Shown one piece after another: positions 46,058 through 55,178 of a stretch of 64,000 nt of DNA (position 1 is its first letter; each line of letters begins with the position of its first letter). Both the position numbers and the translations under genes were made by a program. The notes under the pieces are model-generated. The model had not been told where the DNA came from and made no database searches. It was given only the letters and a program-made list of their open reading frames with translations. Source of the stretch: Novispirillum itersonii (GTDB taxonomy: Bacteria > Pseudomonadota > Alphaproteobacteria > Rhodospirillales > Rhodospirillaceae); the NCBI RefSeq assembly GCF_014205675.1, contig NZ_JACIIX010000010.1:124001-188000 (forward strand). The letters run 5' to 3'.

Positions 46058-47050
46058 TTACTGGACGGCCTTGATGTCGGCGATCAGATCCTTCAGCGCC
46101 GGAGTTTTCTTGATAGCGTCCTCATAGACGGCGACCATCTGGGTCTGGAACGGCACTTTGTTGGTGATCTCGTTGATCTTGCCACCGGCCTTGACGATCA
46201 TGTCACGGCTTTTGGCTTCGCGGTCAGCCCACAGCTGCCGTTGCAGGGTGGCGCTTTCCCGGGCGGCCTCGCGCACGGCCTTCTGGTCTTCTGCCGACAG
46301 CCGCGACCAGCTGGTCTTGGAGACGCACAGGCATTCCGGCAGGATCAGGTGTTCGGTCAGGGAATAGTAGCCCGCCACTTCATAGTGGTTGGAGCTTTCG
46401 TAGGACGGCCAGTTGTTTTCCGCGCCGTCGATGACGCCGGTCTTCAGGGACTGGTAGACATCGCTGTAGGGCATCGGGGTGGCGTTGCCGCCCATGGATT
46501 CCACCATGCCGACGAACAGGGTGTTGTTCATCACCCGCATCTTCATGCCCTTCATATCGTTGGGCGAGGTGATCGGCTTTTTGGTGTTGTAGAAGGAGCG
46601 GGCCCCGGAGTCATACCACGCCAGTGCCACCAGCCCCTTCTGTTCCATGGCGGCGGCCAGTTTGTCGCCGACCGGGCCGTCCATCACCCGGTGCATGTGG
46701 TCCACGCTGCGGAAGATGAAGGGCAGGGAGACGACGTTGACTTCCGGCACGGCGGTGCCGATCGGACCCATGTTGAATTCGGCGAAATCAATGGCGCCCA
46801 GCTGGACCTGTGAAATGGCGTCGGACTGATCGCCGAGCACGGCGCTGTGGTAGACCTTGCCGGTGACGCGGCCCTTGGTTTTTTCCTTGGCCAGTTCGGC
46901 AAATTTCTCCATGCCGATGGAGACCGGATATTCCGGCGGATGGATGTTCCAGCCGCGCCATTCGGCCTGGGCCGCACCGCTCATCAGGGCAAGGGCAAGG
47001 GCTGTCCCGGCAGCGGCGGTGGCGCAGCGGGCGATCATTGTTTTCATCAT
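46058..47050 (-). CDS. TRAP transporter solute-binding protein (DctP type), uronate-binding
   Basis: 330 residues. The start at 47050 is chosen because GGGAGG is seven bases before it; an ATG six bases upstream is too close. Signal peptide: ATAAAGTALALALMSGAAQAEW. Family motifs: FAELAKEKTKGRVTGKVYH, the central DMKGMKMRVMNN with the carboxylate-binding Arg, and the SLKTGVIDGAENNWPSYES pocket. Likely binds galacturonate/glucuronate. Confidence 0.88.
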   Translation of the reverse strand: MMKTMIARCATAAAGTALALALMSGAAQAEWRGWNIHPPEYPVSIGMEKFAELAKEKTKGRVTGKVYHSAVLGDQSDAISQVQLGAIDFAEFNMGPIGTAVPEVNVVSLPFIFRSVDHMHRVMDGPVGDKLAAAMEQKGLVALAWYDSGARSFYNTKKPITSPNDMKGMKMRVMNNTLFVGMVESMGGNATPMPYSDVYQSLKTGVIDGAENNWPSYESSNHYEVAGYYSLTEHLILPECLCVSKTSWSRLSAEDQKAVREAARESATLQRQLWADREAKSRDMIVKAGGKINEITNKVPFQTQMVAVYEDAIKKTPALKDLIADIKAVQ

Positions 47051-47255
47051 GGTCATACCTCCCGTTTCCGGTGCGCGGGATGGGCCGGGACTCCGGCCGG
47101 ATGGGGTGTTGTCACCCTCTTCACTCCGGGCAGCGGCTTTTTGGTTTGGCGGCCCCGGTGGTCAGATGCCGGTGGGCGGGGCCGGTCGTGGATCCGAATG
47201 GGTCTGGGTAGGGGGAGTTGTCACCGGACAGCGGAGCCGGTAGCATGTGACGGGA

Positions 47256-47311
47256 ACGCTACATGTTGTATGATGACTGGTCAATAAATCTTTTCCAAAA
47301 GGTATGACAAC
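47256..47311. promoter_or_regulatory. Divergent control region of the TRAP-udh operon and gntR
   Basis: On the minus strand TTGACC (47284-47279) is followed after 17 bp by a weak -10 TAGCGT. Within that spacer is GTCATCATACAAC (47277-47265), and GTTGTCATAC (47311-47302) is nearby. Both resemble the sites before kdgD, so these are probable operators of the GntR protein; the promoter is a weaker call. Confidence 0.5.
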
Positions 47312-47374
47312 ATGGCGTTGCCGTTCTGCGGACCCGCAGGGCAGGGCATTAAAGGACAGAGAGGGATTGCCATC

Positions 47375-48133
47375 ATGACTGCTGCCGCCAGAAAGCAGCC
47401 GCGCCAGAATCTGACGCAGCGTGTGACGGAAACCCTGCGCGAGCGCATCGTGTCCGGACAGCTGAAGCCCGGCGATAAGCTGCCGACCGAGCTGGAGCTG
47501 AACAGGGAACTGGGCGTCAGCCGCACGGTGATCCGCGAGGCGGTGGCCAGTCTGCGGGCGGATGGCCTTGTGCAGCCGAAGCAGGGGGTCGGGGTGTTTG
47601 TCACCGCTCCGCCGCCCCGGGACGCCGCGCGGGAGGGCGAGGGCTTCATCCAGATTTCCCCGCAGAAGATCTCTGATGTGATTGAGGCGCTGGAGCTGCG
47701 GACGGCGGTGGAGGTCGAATCGGCGGCGCTGGCGGCCCTGCGCTGCTCTCCGGCGCAGGAGGCCGAGATCTGTAGCCGCTTTGATGCGCTGGAAGCGGCC
47801 CTGCAACATGGGGAGTTGTCGGAGTCGGAGGATTTTGAGTTCCATCTGTCGGTTGCCCGGGCCACCAACAATCCCCGCTTTATCGAGTTTCTGACCTATC
47901 TGGGCAACCGGACGATTCCCCGCTCCCGCCTGCGGGAGGAGGCCGGTCTGCCGCGCAATCAGGCGCTGGAGGAGCAGCTGAATCAGGAGCACCGGGCGAT
48001 TCTGGAGGCGATTCTCCGACATGATCCGGAAGCGGCGCGGACGGCCATGCGCCAGCATCTGGCGGGGGGGACGGACCGTTACCGGGCACTGGCGCGGGCG
48101 GCGCACCGGCGCACCAGTCTGGCCGGGGAGTGA
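47375..48133 (+). CDS. GntR/FadR-family regulator of uronate catabolism
   Basis: 252 residues from ATG 47375; the frame upstream to 47312 overlaps the putative operators. The GntR winged helix is clear in LRERIVSGQLKPGDKLPTEL, ELNRELGVSRTVIREAVASL and GLVQPKQGVGVFV. The C-terminal FadR/FCD helical domain (about 85-235) is complete with DFEFHLSVARATNNPRF, whose Asp/His residues typically bind metal and a carboxylate ligand. It stands between two arms of the uronate genes and near shared sites, so it probably represses both, with uronate or an aldarate intermediate as inducer. Confidence 0.88.
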   Translation: MTAAARKQPRQNLTQRVTETLRERIVSGQLKPGDKLPTELELNRELGVSRTVIREAVASLRADGLVQPKQGVGVFVTAPPPRDAAREGEGFIQISPQKISDVIEALELRTAVEVESAALAALRCSPAQEAEICSRFDALEAALQHGELSESEDFEFHLSVARATNNPRFIEFLTYLGNRTIPRSRLREEAGLPRNQALEEQLNQEHRAILEAILRHDPEAARTAMRQHLAGGTDRYRALARAAHRRTSLAGE

Positions 48134-48157
48134 GTGTTCAGGAGATGACTCGCTCTA

Positions 48158-49213
<1,056 letters not shown>

Positions 49214-49222
49214 CAGGATCCT

Positions 49223-49251
49223 CCCCGGGGCGGCACAGGCCTGCCCCGGGG
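49223..49251. terminator. Hairpin between kdgD and the cycloisomerase gene
   Basis: CCCCGGGGC (49223-49231) and GCCCCGGGG (49243-49251) form a perfect 9-bp stem right after kdgD. The later CTGTTTTTCC tract is 20 bp away, so this is probably a partial terminator or mRNA stabiliser within the operon. Confidence 0.5.
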
Positions 49252-49291
49252 CGTTGCCTCCCGCCTGTTTTTCCTGTCAGCCGAGGTCCCC

Positions 49292-50428
49292 ATGCGGATC
49301 ACCGCCGTTCATACCCATCTGCTGTACCATCGGCTGGATCAGCCGTTTCAGTCGTCGTTCTCGCAGTTTGATGCCCGGTTCCACTGTCTGGTGGAAATTG
49401 TCACCGACAGCGGCCTGACCGGCTGGGGGGAATGCCTTGGCCCGGCCACCGCCAATGCGGCGATGGTGCAGGCGATGGCGCCGCTGCTGATCGGCGGATC
49501 GCCGCTGGAGATCGAGCGCCACTGGCTGACCCTGTACAACCAGTTCCGCGATCAGGGCCAACGCGGGGTGACGATGACGGCGCTGTCCGGCCTTGATATT
49601 GCCCTGTGGGACCTGACCGGCAAGCACTTCAATGCCCCGGTGCATGTGCTGATGGGCGGGGCGCACCGCACGCGGATTCCGGTGTATGCCACCGGCGGAT
49701 TCCGCCCGGTCGGCCGCAACCGGATCGAGGCGACGGTGGCGGAAATGACGGCGGCGGTGCAGGCCGGGTTCCGGGCCTGCAAGATCAAGATCGGCTTTGG
49801 CATTGCCGATGATCTGGCCACCATTGCTGCCGTGCGCGAGGCCATCGGGCCGGAGGTGACGCTGGCGATTGATGCCAACCATGGCTACGACGCCATTGAC
49901 GCCATCGCCCTTGGCCGCCGCGCCGAACGGTATGATCTGGCGTGGTTCGAGGAGCCGGTGGTGCCGGAAGCGCTGGAGGCCTACGCCCGGATCCGCCGCA
50001 GCCAGCCGATTCCGGTGGCAGGCGGGGAGACGTGGCACAGTCGCTGGGGTTTCGCGCAGGCGCTTCAGGCCGGGGCGGTGGATATCCTTCAGCCTGATGT
50101 CTGCGGTCTGGGTGGTCTGTCGGAGTTCCGGCGGGTGCTGACACTGGCCGATGTCCATCCGGTGCGGGTGGTGCCCCACGTCTGGGGGACGGCGGTGGCG
50201 ATTGCCGCCGCCCTGCACGCCCACGCCATTTTGCCCCCGGCCCCGCCCGCCCACGAGGCGCGCTCACCGCATCTGGAATTTGACCGCACCCCCAATCCGT
50301 TCCGGCAGGCGATTGTCGCCACCCCGCTGGAACCGGTGGATGGCATCCTGACGGTCCCGGATGGCCCCGGTCTGGGGATTGAGATCAACCGCGAGGCCCT
50401 TGCGGCCTACGCCCCGGAGACGTTCTGA
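49292..50428 (+). CDS. gci: Enolase-superfamily enzyme, probable D-galactarolactone cycloisomerase
   Basis: 378 residues of the mandelate-racemase/muconate-lactonising-enzyme class. Active-site pieces: the KxK pair in CKIKIGFG, the metal ligands Asp in LAIDANHGYD, Glu in WFEEPVVPE and Glu in GGETWHSRWG, and the general-base His in VVPHVWGTA. Neighbouring udh, kdgD and lactone isomerase match the Agrobacterium galactarate route, in which this enzyme opens the galactarolactone. A galactarate or glucarate dehydratase is the alternative. Shares one base with the next gene. Confidence 0.82.
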   Translation: MRITAVHTHLLYHRLDQPFQSSFSQFDARFHCLVEIVTDSGLTGWGECLGPATANAAMVQAMAPLLIGGSPLEIERHWLTLYNQFRDQGQRGVTMTALSGLDIALWDLTGKHFNAPVHVLMGGAHRTRIPVYATGGFRPVGRNRIEATVAEMTAAVQAGFRACKIKIGFGIADDLATIAAVREAIGPEVTLAIDANHGYDAIDAIALGRRAERYDLAWFEEPVVPEALEAYARIRRSQPIPVAGGETWHSRWGFAQALQAGAVDILQPDVCGLGGLSEFRRVLTLADVHPVRVVPHVWGTAVAIAAALHAHAILPPAPPAHEARSPHLEFDRTPNPFRQAIVATPLEPVDGILTVPDGPGLGIEINREALAAYAPETF

Positions 50429-51258
50429 TGACTGCTTTTGTTCCGCTGCCGCCTGAGGCCATCGACAGCCATATGCACCTGTATCCGGCGCATATCCCGT
50501 CCCAGCCGGGGGGGCCGTCGTGCCCGGTGGACTTCCCCGATCTTGCGGCCTACCGCCAGCAGGTTCAGGGGCAGCTTGGCTGCCGCCGGGTGGTGGTGGT
50601 GCAGGCCAATGCCCATCAGACCGACAATACCCCGGTTCTGGAGGCTCTGGCCGATCTGGGGGAGTCCGCCCGGGGGGTGATCGCCGCCGGGGCCGACCTG
50701 AGCGATGCCGAGATGGAACGGCTGACCGCACTGGGGGTCCGGGGCTGCCGGATCATGAACCTTGGCGGGGCCTACCGGATGCCGTCCCTGACGGCGGTGT
50801 CAGAACGGATTGTGGCGTTTGGCTGGTCGTGCATCGTCCAGTTTGACGGGCGGGAGATTGATGACCATGTGGCGGCCCTGGAAAAAATTCCCGGCCCGTA
50901 TGTCATCGACCATATCGGTAAGTTTTTGGAGCCGGTTGCGCCGGATGACGCCCGGGTGGACACCCTGCTGCGCCTGATCGACCGGGGGAACTGCTACGTC
51001 AAGATTGCCGGATGCTACGAGATTTCGCGCTCCGGAGCCCCGGACTATGCCGATGTCGGGGCGGTGGCGCGCCGGGTGATGGCCCATGCGCCGGAGCGGA
51101 TGCTGTGGGGCAGCAACTGGCCGCATGTGATGTGCCCGCCGGACGGGCGGCCCAGTGACCGCGCCCTGCTGGAAGTGGTGCGTGGCTGGCAGCCGGATGC
51201 GGCGGCGCAGCGCCTGATGTTTGTTGACAACCCGGCCCGCCTGTACGGGTTTCTGTAA
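50428..51258 (+). CDS. gli: Amidohydrolase-superfamily lactone isomerase, probable D-galactarolactone isomerase
   Basis: 276 residues of the amidohydrolase-2 group. Seen: the DSHMHLYPA HxH, VVVQANAHQTDN, RIMNLGGAYRMP, YVIDHIGKFLEP and the terminal WGSNWPHV Asp/His region. It resembles both 2-pyrone-4,6-dicarboxylate lactonase and D-galactarolactone isomerase; its place directly after the cycloisomerase gene supports the latter, moving the lactone from the 1,5 to the 1,4 form. Confidence 0.8.
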   Translation: MTAFVPLPPEAIDSHMHLYPAHIPSQPGGPSCPVDFPDLAAYRQQVQGQLGCRRVVVVQANAHQTDNTPVLEALADLGESARGVIAAGADLSDAEMERLTALGVRGCRIMNLGGAYRMPSLTAVSERIVAFGWSCIVQFDGREIDDHVAALEKIPGPYVIDHIGKFLEPVAPDDARVDTLLRLIDRGNCYVKIAGCYEISRSGAPDYADVGAVARRVMAHAPERMLWGSNWPHVMCPPDGRPSDRALLEVVRGWQPDAAAQRLMFVDNPARLYGFL

Positions 51259-51281
51259 GGGGCGGATGGGGGAGCACCGCG

Positions 51282-51611
51282 ATGCTGTATGACGTGCGGG
51301 AATACACCTGCCGCCCCAATACCCTGAAACAGCAACTGGCGCTGTATCAGGAGCATGGCTTTGCCGTCCAGTCCCGCCATCTCGGGCCGCCGCTGTGCTT
51401 TCTCGCCCCCGATGTCGGGCCGGTGAACACCTATCTGCACATCTGGGTCTATGCCGATGCGGCAGACCGCGAACGGAAGCGGGCGGCGCTGGCGGCGGAT
51501 CCGGACTGGCACGCCTATCAGGCGGCCAGTGCCGCCGCCGGGAATCTGGTCAGTCAGGAAAACCGCCTGATGACCGACGCGCCGTTTATGCGGCCTGCCA
51601 CTCCGGGCTGA
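51282..51611 (+). CDS. NIPSNAP-family protein
   Basis: 109 residues with the family opening MLYDVREYTCRPNTL and the core NTYLHIWVYADAADRERKRAAL, DPDWHAY. A ferredoxin-like dimeric barrel is expected; no enzymatic function is established for most bacterial members. It is 23 bp after the isomerase gene and is the last gene of the uronate arm, so a side role in lactone or aldarate handling is possible. Confidence 0.8.
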   Translation: MLYDVREYTCRPNTLKQQLALYQEHGFAVQSRHLGPPLCFLAPDVGPVNTYLHIWVYADAADRERKRAALAADPDWHAYQAASAAAGNLVSQENRLMTDAPFMRPATPG

Positions 51612-51673
51612 GGGAGAATGCTCTCGTTGACGGACGGTGGATTCCACCGGCACTCGCTGGGGTGATGTCCCTG

Positions 51674-51786
51674 CCCCCTTTTTGTCTGAAAGAATACCAA
51701 AGGGGGTTTGGGGTCCCCGACCCCAAGCGGGCCAGCGGGCGGCAGCCTGCCGGTTTTCCAACGGGCGGCAACCCGCCAGCTTTCAT
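51674..51786. repeat. Compact intergenic structure with two hairpins and a 26-bp tandem duplication
   Basis: In order: CCCCCTTT (51674-51681) with AAAGGGGG (51699-51706); TTGGGGTC-CCC-GACCCCAA (51708-51726), a perfect 8-bp stem; then two similar 26-base units at 51735-51760 and 51761-51786, each with GGGCGGCA-CC-GCC and a T-rich end. It occupies the convergent gap between the uronate arm and the crotonase. It could be a terminator-like repeat element; other genomic copies cannot be checked here. Confidence 0.6.
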
Positions 51787-51820
51787 TAAATGCCAGATAA
51801 GCGACAGGGATCGCCGGGCC

Positions 51821-52648
51821 TTAGCGGAACCGGGGTACGCGCTTTTCCATAAAGGCGCACATCCCTTCGGTGGATTCCGCGTCGCGGATGGCGGCACCGA
51901 ACAGGCGGGCCTCCAGATCCAGTTGCTGGGGCAGAGTGTTCTGGCGGGCCTGCTCGACCAGTGTTTTGCAGCGGCCAAGGGCGTGGCGCGGCCCCTGCGC
52001 CAGCCGGGCCGCCAGCGCCCGGGCGGTTGGCAGGGCAGCCCCGGCCGGAACCAGCCGGTTGACCACGCCAAGCTGATGCAGGCGGCTGGCCTCGATGGCT
52101 TCGCCGGAAAACAGGATTTCCGCCACCAGCTGATGCGGCAGGCCCCGGCTGAGGAAGGCGGAGGCCCCGCCGTCGGGATTGAGGCCGACCTTGATATAGG
52201 CCATCGAGAATTTGGCATCCTCGGCGGCGATCAGCAGATCGCAGGCCACCGCCATGGAGAAACCGGCCCCGGCGGCATTGCCTTCGACGGCGGCAATCAC
52301 CGGCACCGGCACCGCCCGCAGGGCCTGAATAAACCCATGGAAGCCGTCAAACGCCTGTTCGAGAACGCTGTCCGGCTGGGTCTTCAGCCCGCCGAGCATC
52401 CGCAGGTCACCGCCGGAGCAGAAGGTGTCCCCCGCCCCGGTCAGAATCACCGCGCCGATACCGTCATCGGTGGCGGCGGCTTCCAGCGCCGCTTTCCCGT
52501 CGGTGAACAGGGCGGTGCCCATGGCATTGCGGGTGGCGGGATCGTTGATGGTGATGGTCAGGATGCCATCCTGCCGCCGGATATCCACCGGCTGGGCCAG
52601 GTCTTCGGGCTGGGCCAGAGCGCTGGAAAGGGTCGCGGTGTCGGACAT
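51821..52648 (-). CDS. Enoyl-CoA hydratase/isomerase family protein
   Basis: 275 residues of the crotonase fold. The oxyanion-hole segments are SGGDLRMLGGL and VEGNAAGAGFSMAVACDLLI; FSMAYIKVGLNPDGGASAFL follows. The second catalytic Glu of true hydratases is replaced (NPDGGA has Asp), a pattern more like PaaG-type isomerases. A fatty-acid or aromatic-CoA substrate is likely. A perfect palindrome lies upstream in its promoter region. Confidence 0.85.
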   Translation of the reverse strand: MSDTATLSSALAQPEDLAQPVDIRRQDGILTITINDPATRNAMGTALFTDGKAALEAAATDDGIGAVILTGAGDTFCSGGDLRMLGGLKTQPDSVLEQAFDGFHGFIQALRAVPVPVIAAVEGNAAGAGFSMAVACDLLIAAEDAKFSMAYIKVGLNPDGGASAFLSRGLPHQLVAEILFSGEAIEASRLHQLGVVNRLVPAGAALPTARALAARLAQGPRHALGRCKTLVEQARQNTLPQQLDLEARLFGAAIRDAESTEGMCAFMEKRVPRFR

Positions 52649-52716
52649 GGTGATCTCCCTGTCGGCGGTCCGCGGACAGGGGTCCGGGCCGGGCGGTTGT
52701 TTTTCTGCCGCCCAGC

Positions 52717-52734
52717 ATACCTGAATTCAGGTAT
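52717..52734. promoter_or_regulatory. 18-bp perfect palindrome ATACCTGAATTCAGGTAT
   Basis: Self-complementary over 18 bp, 69 bp upstream of the crotonase start on the minus strand, and overlapping a weak promoter-like pair (TTTAAC ... TATGCT, 16 bp apart). This has the form of an operator for a dimeric repressor such as TetR or MarR type. No such gene is adjacent. Confidence 0.55.
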
Positions 52735-52762
52735 CGTTAAAGAGAGAAAGGTGACGTATAGG

Positions 52763-53227
52763 TCACTCTGCTTTCGGCTTCGGCGGTACCGGGCGCAGGA
52801 TCACAGCGCCCAGATCGGTCTCCGGTCCCGGGGTGGCCGACAGGGTGACCGGCACCTCGCCCACAGACAGGATCCGCCCGTTGGTGGCCATGCTGGCCTC
52901 CAGCCGGTAGGTGTGGCCGGGGATCAGGGCATCGCGGCGGTAGGTCAGTCGGAACGGAAAGGGCATCGGCCCCTGTCCGTCGAGGGAGGTGTTGCCGAGG
53001 ATCGCCGGGGCGGGATTGACGTTGCTGTTGTCCAGAATCGCCACCTCGATGACCGCTTCTTCCGGCAGGGCCTGCCGGGTCAGCATCACCACCTGTCCGC
53101 TGACCGTTCCGTAGGCATCGGCCGGGCGGGCGGCGTAGGTGTCGCGCACCGGTGCACAGCCCTGCACCAGCGCCGTGCCCATCAGGGTGGCGGCCATCAG
53201 GGTTGCCTTGATCAGCGTGCGGGTCAC
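52763..53227 (-). CDS. YbaY-family lipoprotein
   Basis: 154 residues from a GTG at 53227 (GGAG nine bases before). The signal peptide ends in the lipobox LVQGC, so the mature protein is lipid-anchored. The body has the YbaY/YscW-like beta fold: SGQVVMLTRQALPEEAVIEVAILD, FRLTYRRDALIPGHTYRLEASM. Function of the family is not established; members often bind or stabilise envelope components. The stop lies 114 bp before the crotonase start. Confidence 0.75.
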   Translation of the reverse strand: MTRTLIKATLMAATLMGTALVQGCAPVRDTYAARPADAYGTVSGQVVMLTRQALPEEAVIEVAILDNSNVNPAPAILGNTSLDGQGPMPFPFRLTYRRDALIPGHTYRLEASMATNGRILSVGEVPVTLSATPGPETDLGAVILRPVPPKPKAE

Positions 53228-53349
53228 GGGGTCTCTCCCACCATACTCTCTGTCCCTGCATCTATACTGGGGTGCCGGGGCCTTGCCAATCAACAAAACA
53301 GGAGGCAGCCGTGCGGGCTGCCTCCTGATAATCGGCCTGTCGGTCGGGT

Positions 53350-55020
53350 TTAGCCCTTGGTCTTGGCCTTCAGCGCCGCTTCGCGGGTGCCGCTGAGGGT
53401 GGCGGCCGGGGTCAGGGCTTCCGGGTCAACCCGCACTTCGATCAGGGTCGGCCGGTCAGAGGCCAGCGCCCGGGCGAAGGCCGGACCGAAGTCTTCGGTG
53501 CGTTCCACCACTTCGCCGTTGCCGCCCATGGCACGGCCCATGGCCGCAAAGTCCGGGTTGGACAGGCGGGTGCCGGAAACGCGGCCCGGATAGGTGCGTT
53601 CCTGATGCATGCGGATGGTGCCGTACATGCCGTTGTTGACCACCACCTGAATGAAGCGGGTGCCATACTGCACGGCCACCGCAAATTCCTGAAGGGTCAT
53701 CTGGAAGCAGCCGTCGCCGGAGAAGGCCACCGCCACCCGGGACGGATCAGCGATGGACGCCGCCACCGCCGCCGGGGTGCCGAAGCCCATGGAGCCACAG
53801 GTCGGGGCCAGCTGACCGCCGTAGGTGTGGTAACGGTGGAAGCGGTGCAGCCAGATCGCGTAGTTGCCCGCGCCGTTGCACAGGATCGAGTCCTTCGGCA
53901 GCAGCGAGTCCATGACCTTGATCGCTTCGCCCATGTTGACCGGGCCGGGCACCTGCGTCGGGGTGGTGAAGGCTTCGAAGTTGGCGCGCAGGGCCTTGAC
54001 CCGGCTGTCATCGCCGCCCCACACCCGGCCAAGGCTGGCCAGCGCCCGGGTGGCGGACCGCACGTCGGCGTTGATCGGCAGGTCGGCCTGATAGACGCGG
54101 CCCAGTTCCTCCGCCGAGGCGTGGATGTGGATCAGGGTCTTGTCCAGACGCGGCGGCACCAGCAGTTCATAGCCGCTGGTGGTCATTTCCCCCAGACGGG
54201 CCCCCAGCACCAGCAGCAGGTCGGACTCGCGGATGGTCTTGGCCAGATTGGGATCGATGCCGATGCCGACATGGCCGACGTAGTTGGGGTGATCGTTGTC
54301 GATCAGGTCCTGACAGCGGAAGGACACGCCGACCGGCAGGTTGTTCTGGCTGGCGAACCCGGCGAGGATGTCGCAGGTGGCCTGATCCCAGCCGCCGCCG
54401 CCGATCAGCAGGAACGGCTTTTCGGCCTTGGCGAGGCGCTCCGACAGCTCCAGCAGGGCCTGCGGGGTCGGGGCGGCTTCGGCGCGGCGGTACGGGGTCA
54501 GGGCCGGCATCGGGGCCGGGAGGTGCAGCATGTCTTCCGGCAGGGCCAGCACCACCGGGCCGGGACGGCCGGAGGTGGCGGTGTGGTAGGCGCGGGAGAT
54601 GTATTCAGCCATGCGGCTGGCGTCATCAATCTGGGCGACCCACTTGGCCATCTGGCCGAACATGCGGCGGTAGTCGATTTCCTGGAAGGCTTCGCGGTCG
54701 GCCTGATCGCGCGCCACCTGCCCGATGAACAGGATCATCGGGATGGAATCCTGAAACGCGACATGGACACCGGCGCTGGCGTTGGTGGCACCGGGGCCGC
54801 GGGTGACCATGCAGATGCCCGGCTGGCCGGTCATGCGGCCATGGGCGGCGGCCATCATGGCGGCCCCGCCTTCCTGACGGGCATTGATGAATTCGATATC
54901 GCTGTCCACGAGGGCGTCGAGGACGGCGAGGTAGCTCTCGCCCGGTACGCCGAACGCCTTGGTGGCCCCGTTGAGGGCGAGGGTTTCAACCAGAACCTGC
55001 GCGGCAGTCTTGGGGATCAC
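53350..55020 (-). CDS. Thiamine-pyrophosphate enzyme of the acetolactate-synthase family, reaction unknown
   Basis: 556 residues from the GTG at 55020 (AGGAG eight bases before). Three TPP-enzyme domains are present. The cofactor-activating Glu is in FGVPGESYLAV, the TPP motif in FSGDGCFQM to VVNNGMYGTI. No FAD-synthase partner (ilvN) is near, and biosynthetic acetolactate synthase is unlikely in this place. It is the last gene of a leftward operon with a semialdehyde dehydrogenase and a flavoenzyme, suggesting decarboxylation of a 2-oxo acid from lysine or pipecolate breakdown; that is inference. Confidence 0.78.
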   Translation of the reverse strand: MIPKTAAQVLVETLALNGATKAFGVPGESYLAVLDALVDSDIEFINARQEGGAAMMAAAHGRMTGQPGICMVTRGPGATNASAGVHVAFQDSIPMILFIGQVARDQADREAFQEIDYRRMFGQMAKWVAQIDDASRMAEYISRAYHTATSGRPGPVVLALPEDMLHLPAPMPALTPYRRAEAAPTPQALLELSERLAKAEKPFLLIGGGGWDQATCDILAGFASQNNLPVGVSFRCQDLIDNDHPNYVGHVGIGIDPNLAKTIRESDLLLVLGARLGEMTTSGYELLVPPRLDKTLIHIHASAEELGRVYQADLPINADVRSATRALASLGRVWGGDDSRVKALRANFEAFTTPTQVPGPVNMGEAIKVMDSLLPKDSILCNGAGNYAIWLHRFHRYHTYGGQLAPTCGSMGFGTPAAVAASIADPSRVAVAFSGDGCFQMTLQEFAVAVQYGTRFIQVVVNNGMYGTIRMHQERTYPGRVSGTRLSNPDFAAMGRAMGGNGEVVERTEDFGPAFARALASDRPTLIEVRVDPEALTPAATLSGTREAALKAKTKG

Positions 55021-55178
55021 GGACCGGACTCCTGAAAGCTGGGGTCTGACGGCATGGGAAAGGGCAGGCCGGTCAAACGGCCCGGGCGTCAGCAACCGGA
55101 AAGAAAGGGGGATAACGGAGGGAAAGGGGCCGGGGCATGGCGGCACAAGCCTGCCATGCCCCGGTGGGACCTTACATC

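Noticed and set aside
51395-53353. 652-codon plus-strand frame
   Set aside because: It covers the NIPSNAP end, the intergenic repeat and the opposite strands of crotonase and ybaY; composition is non-coding.
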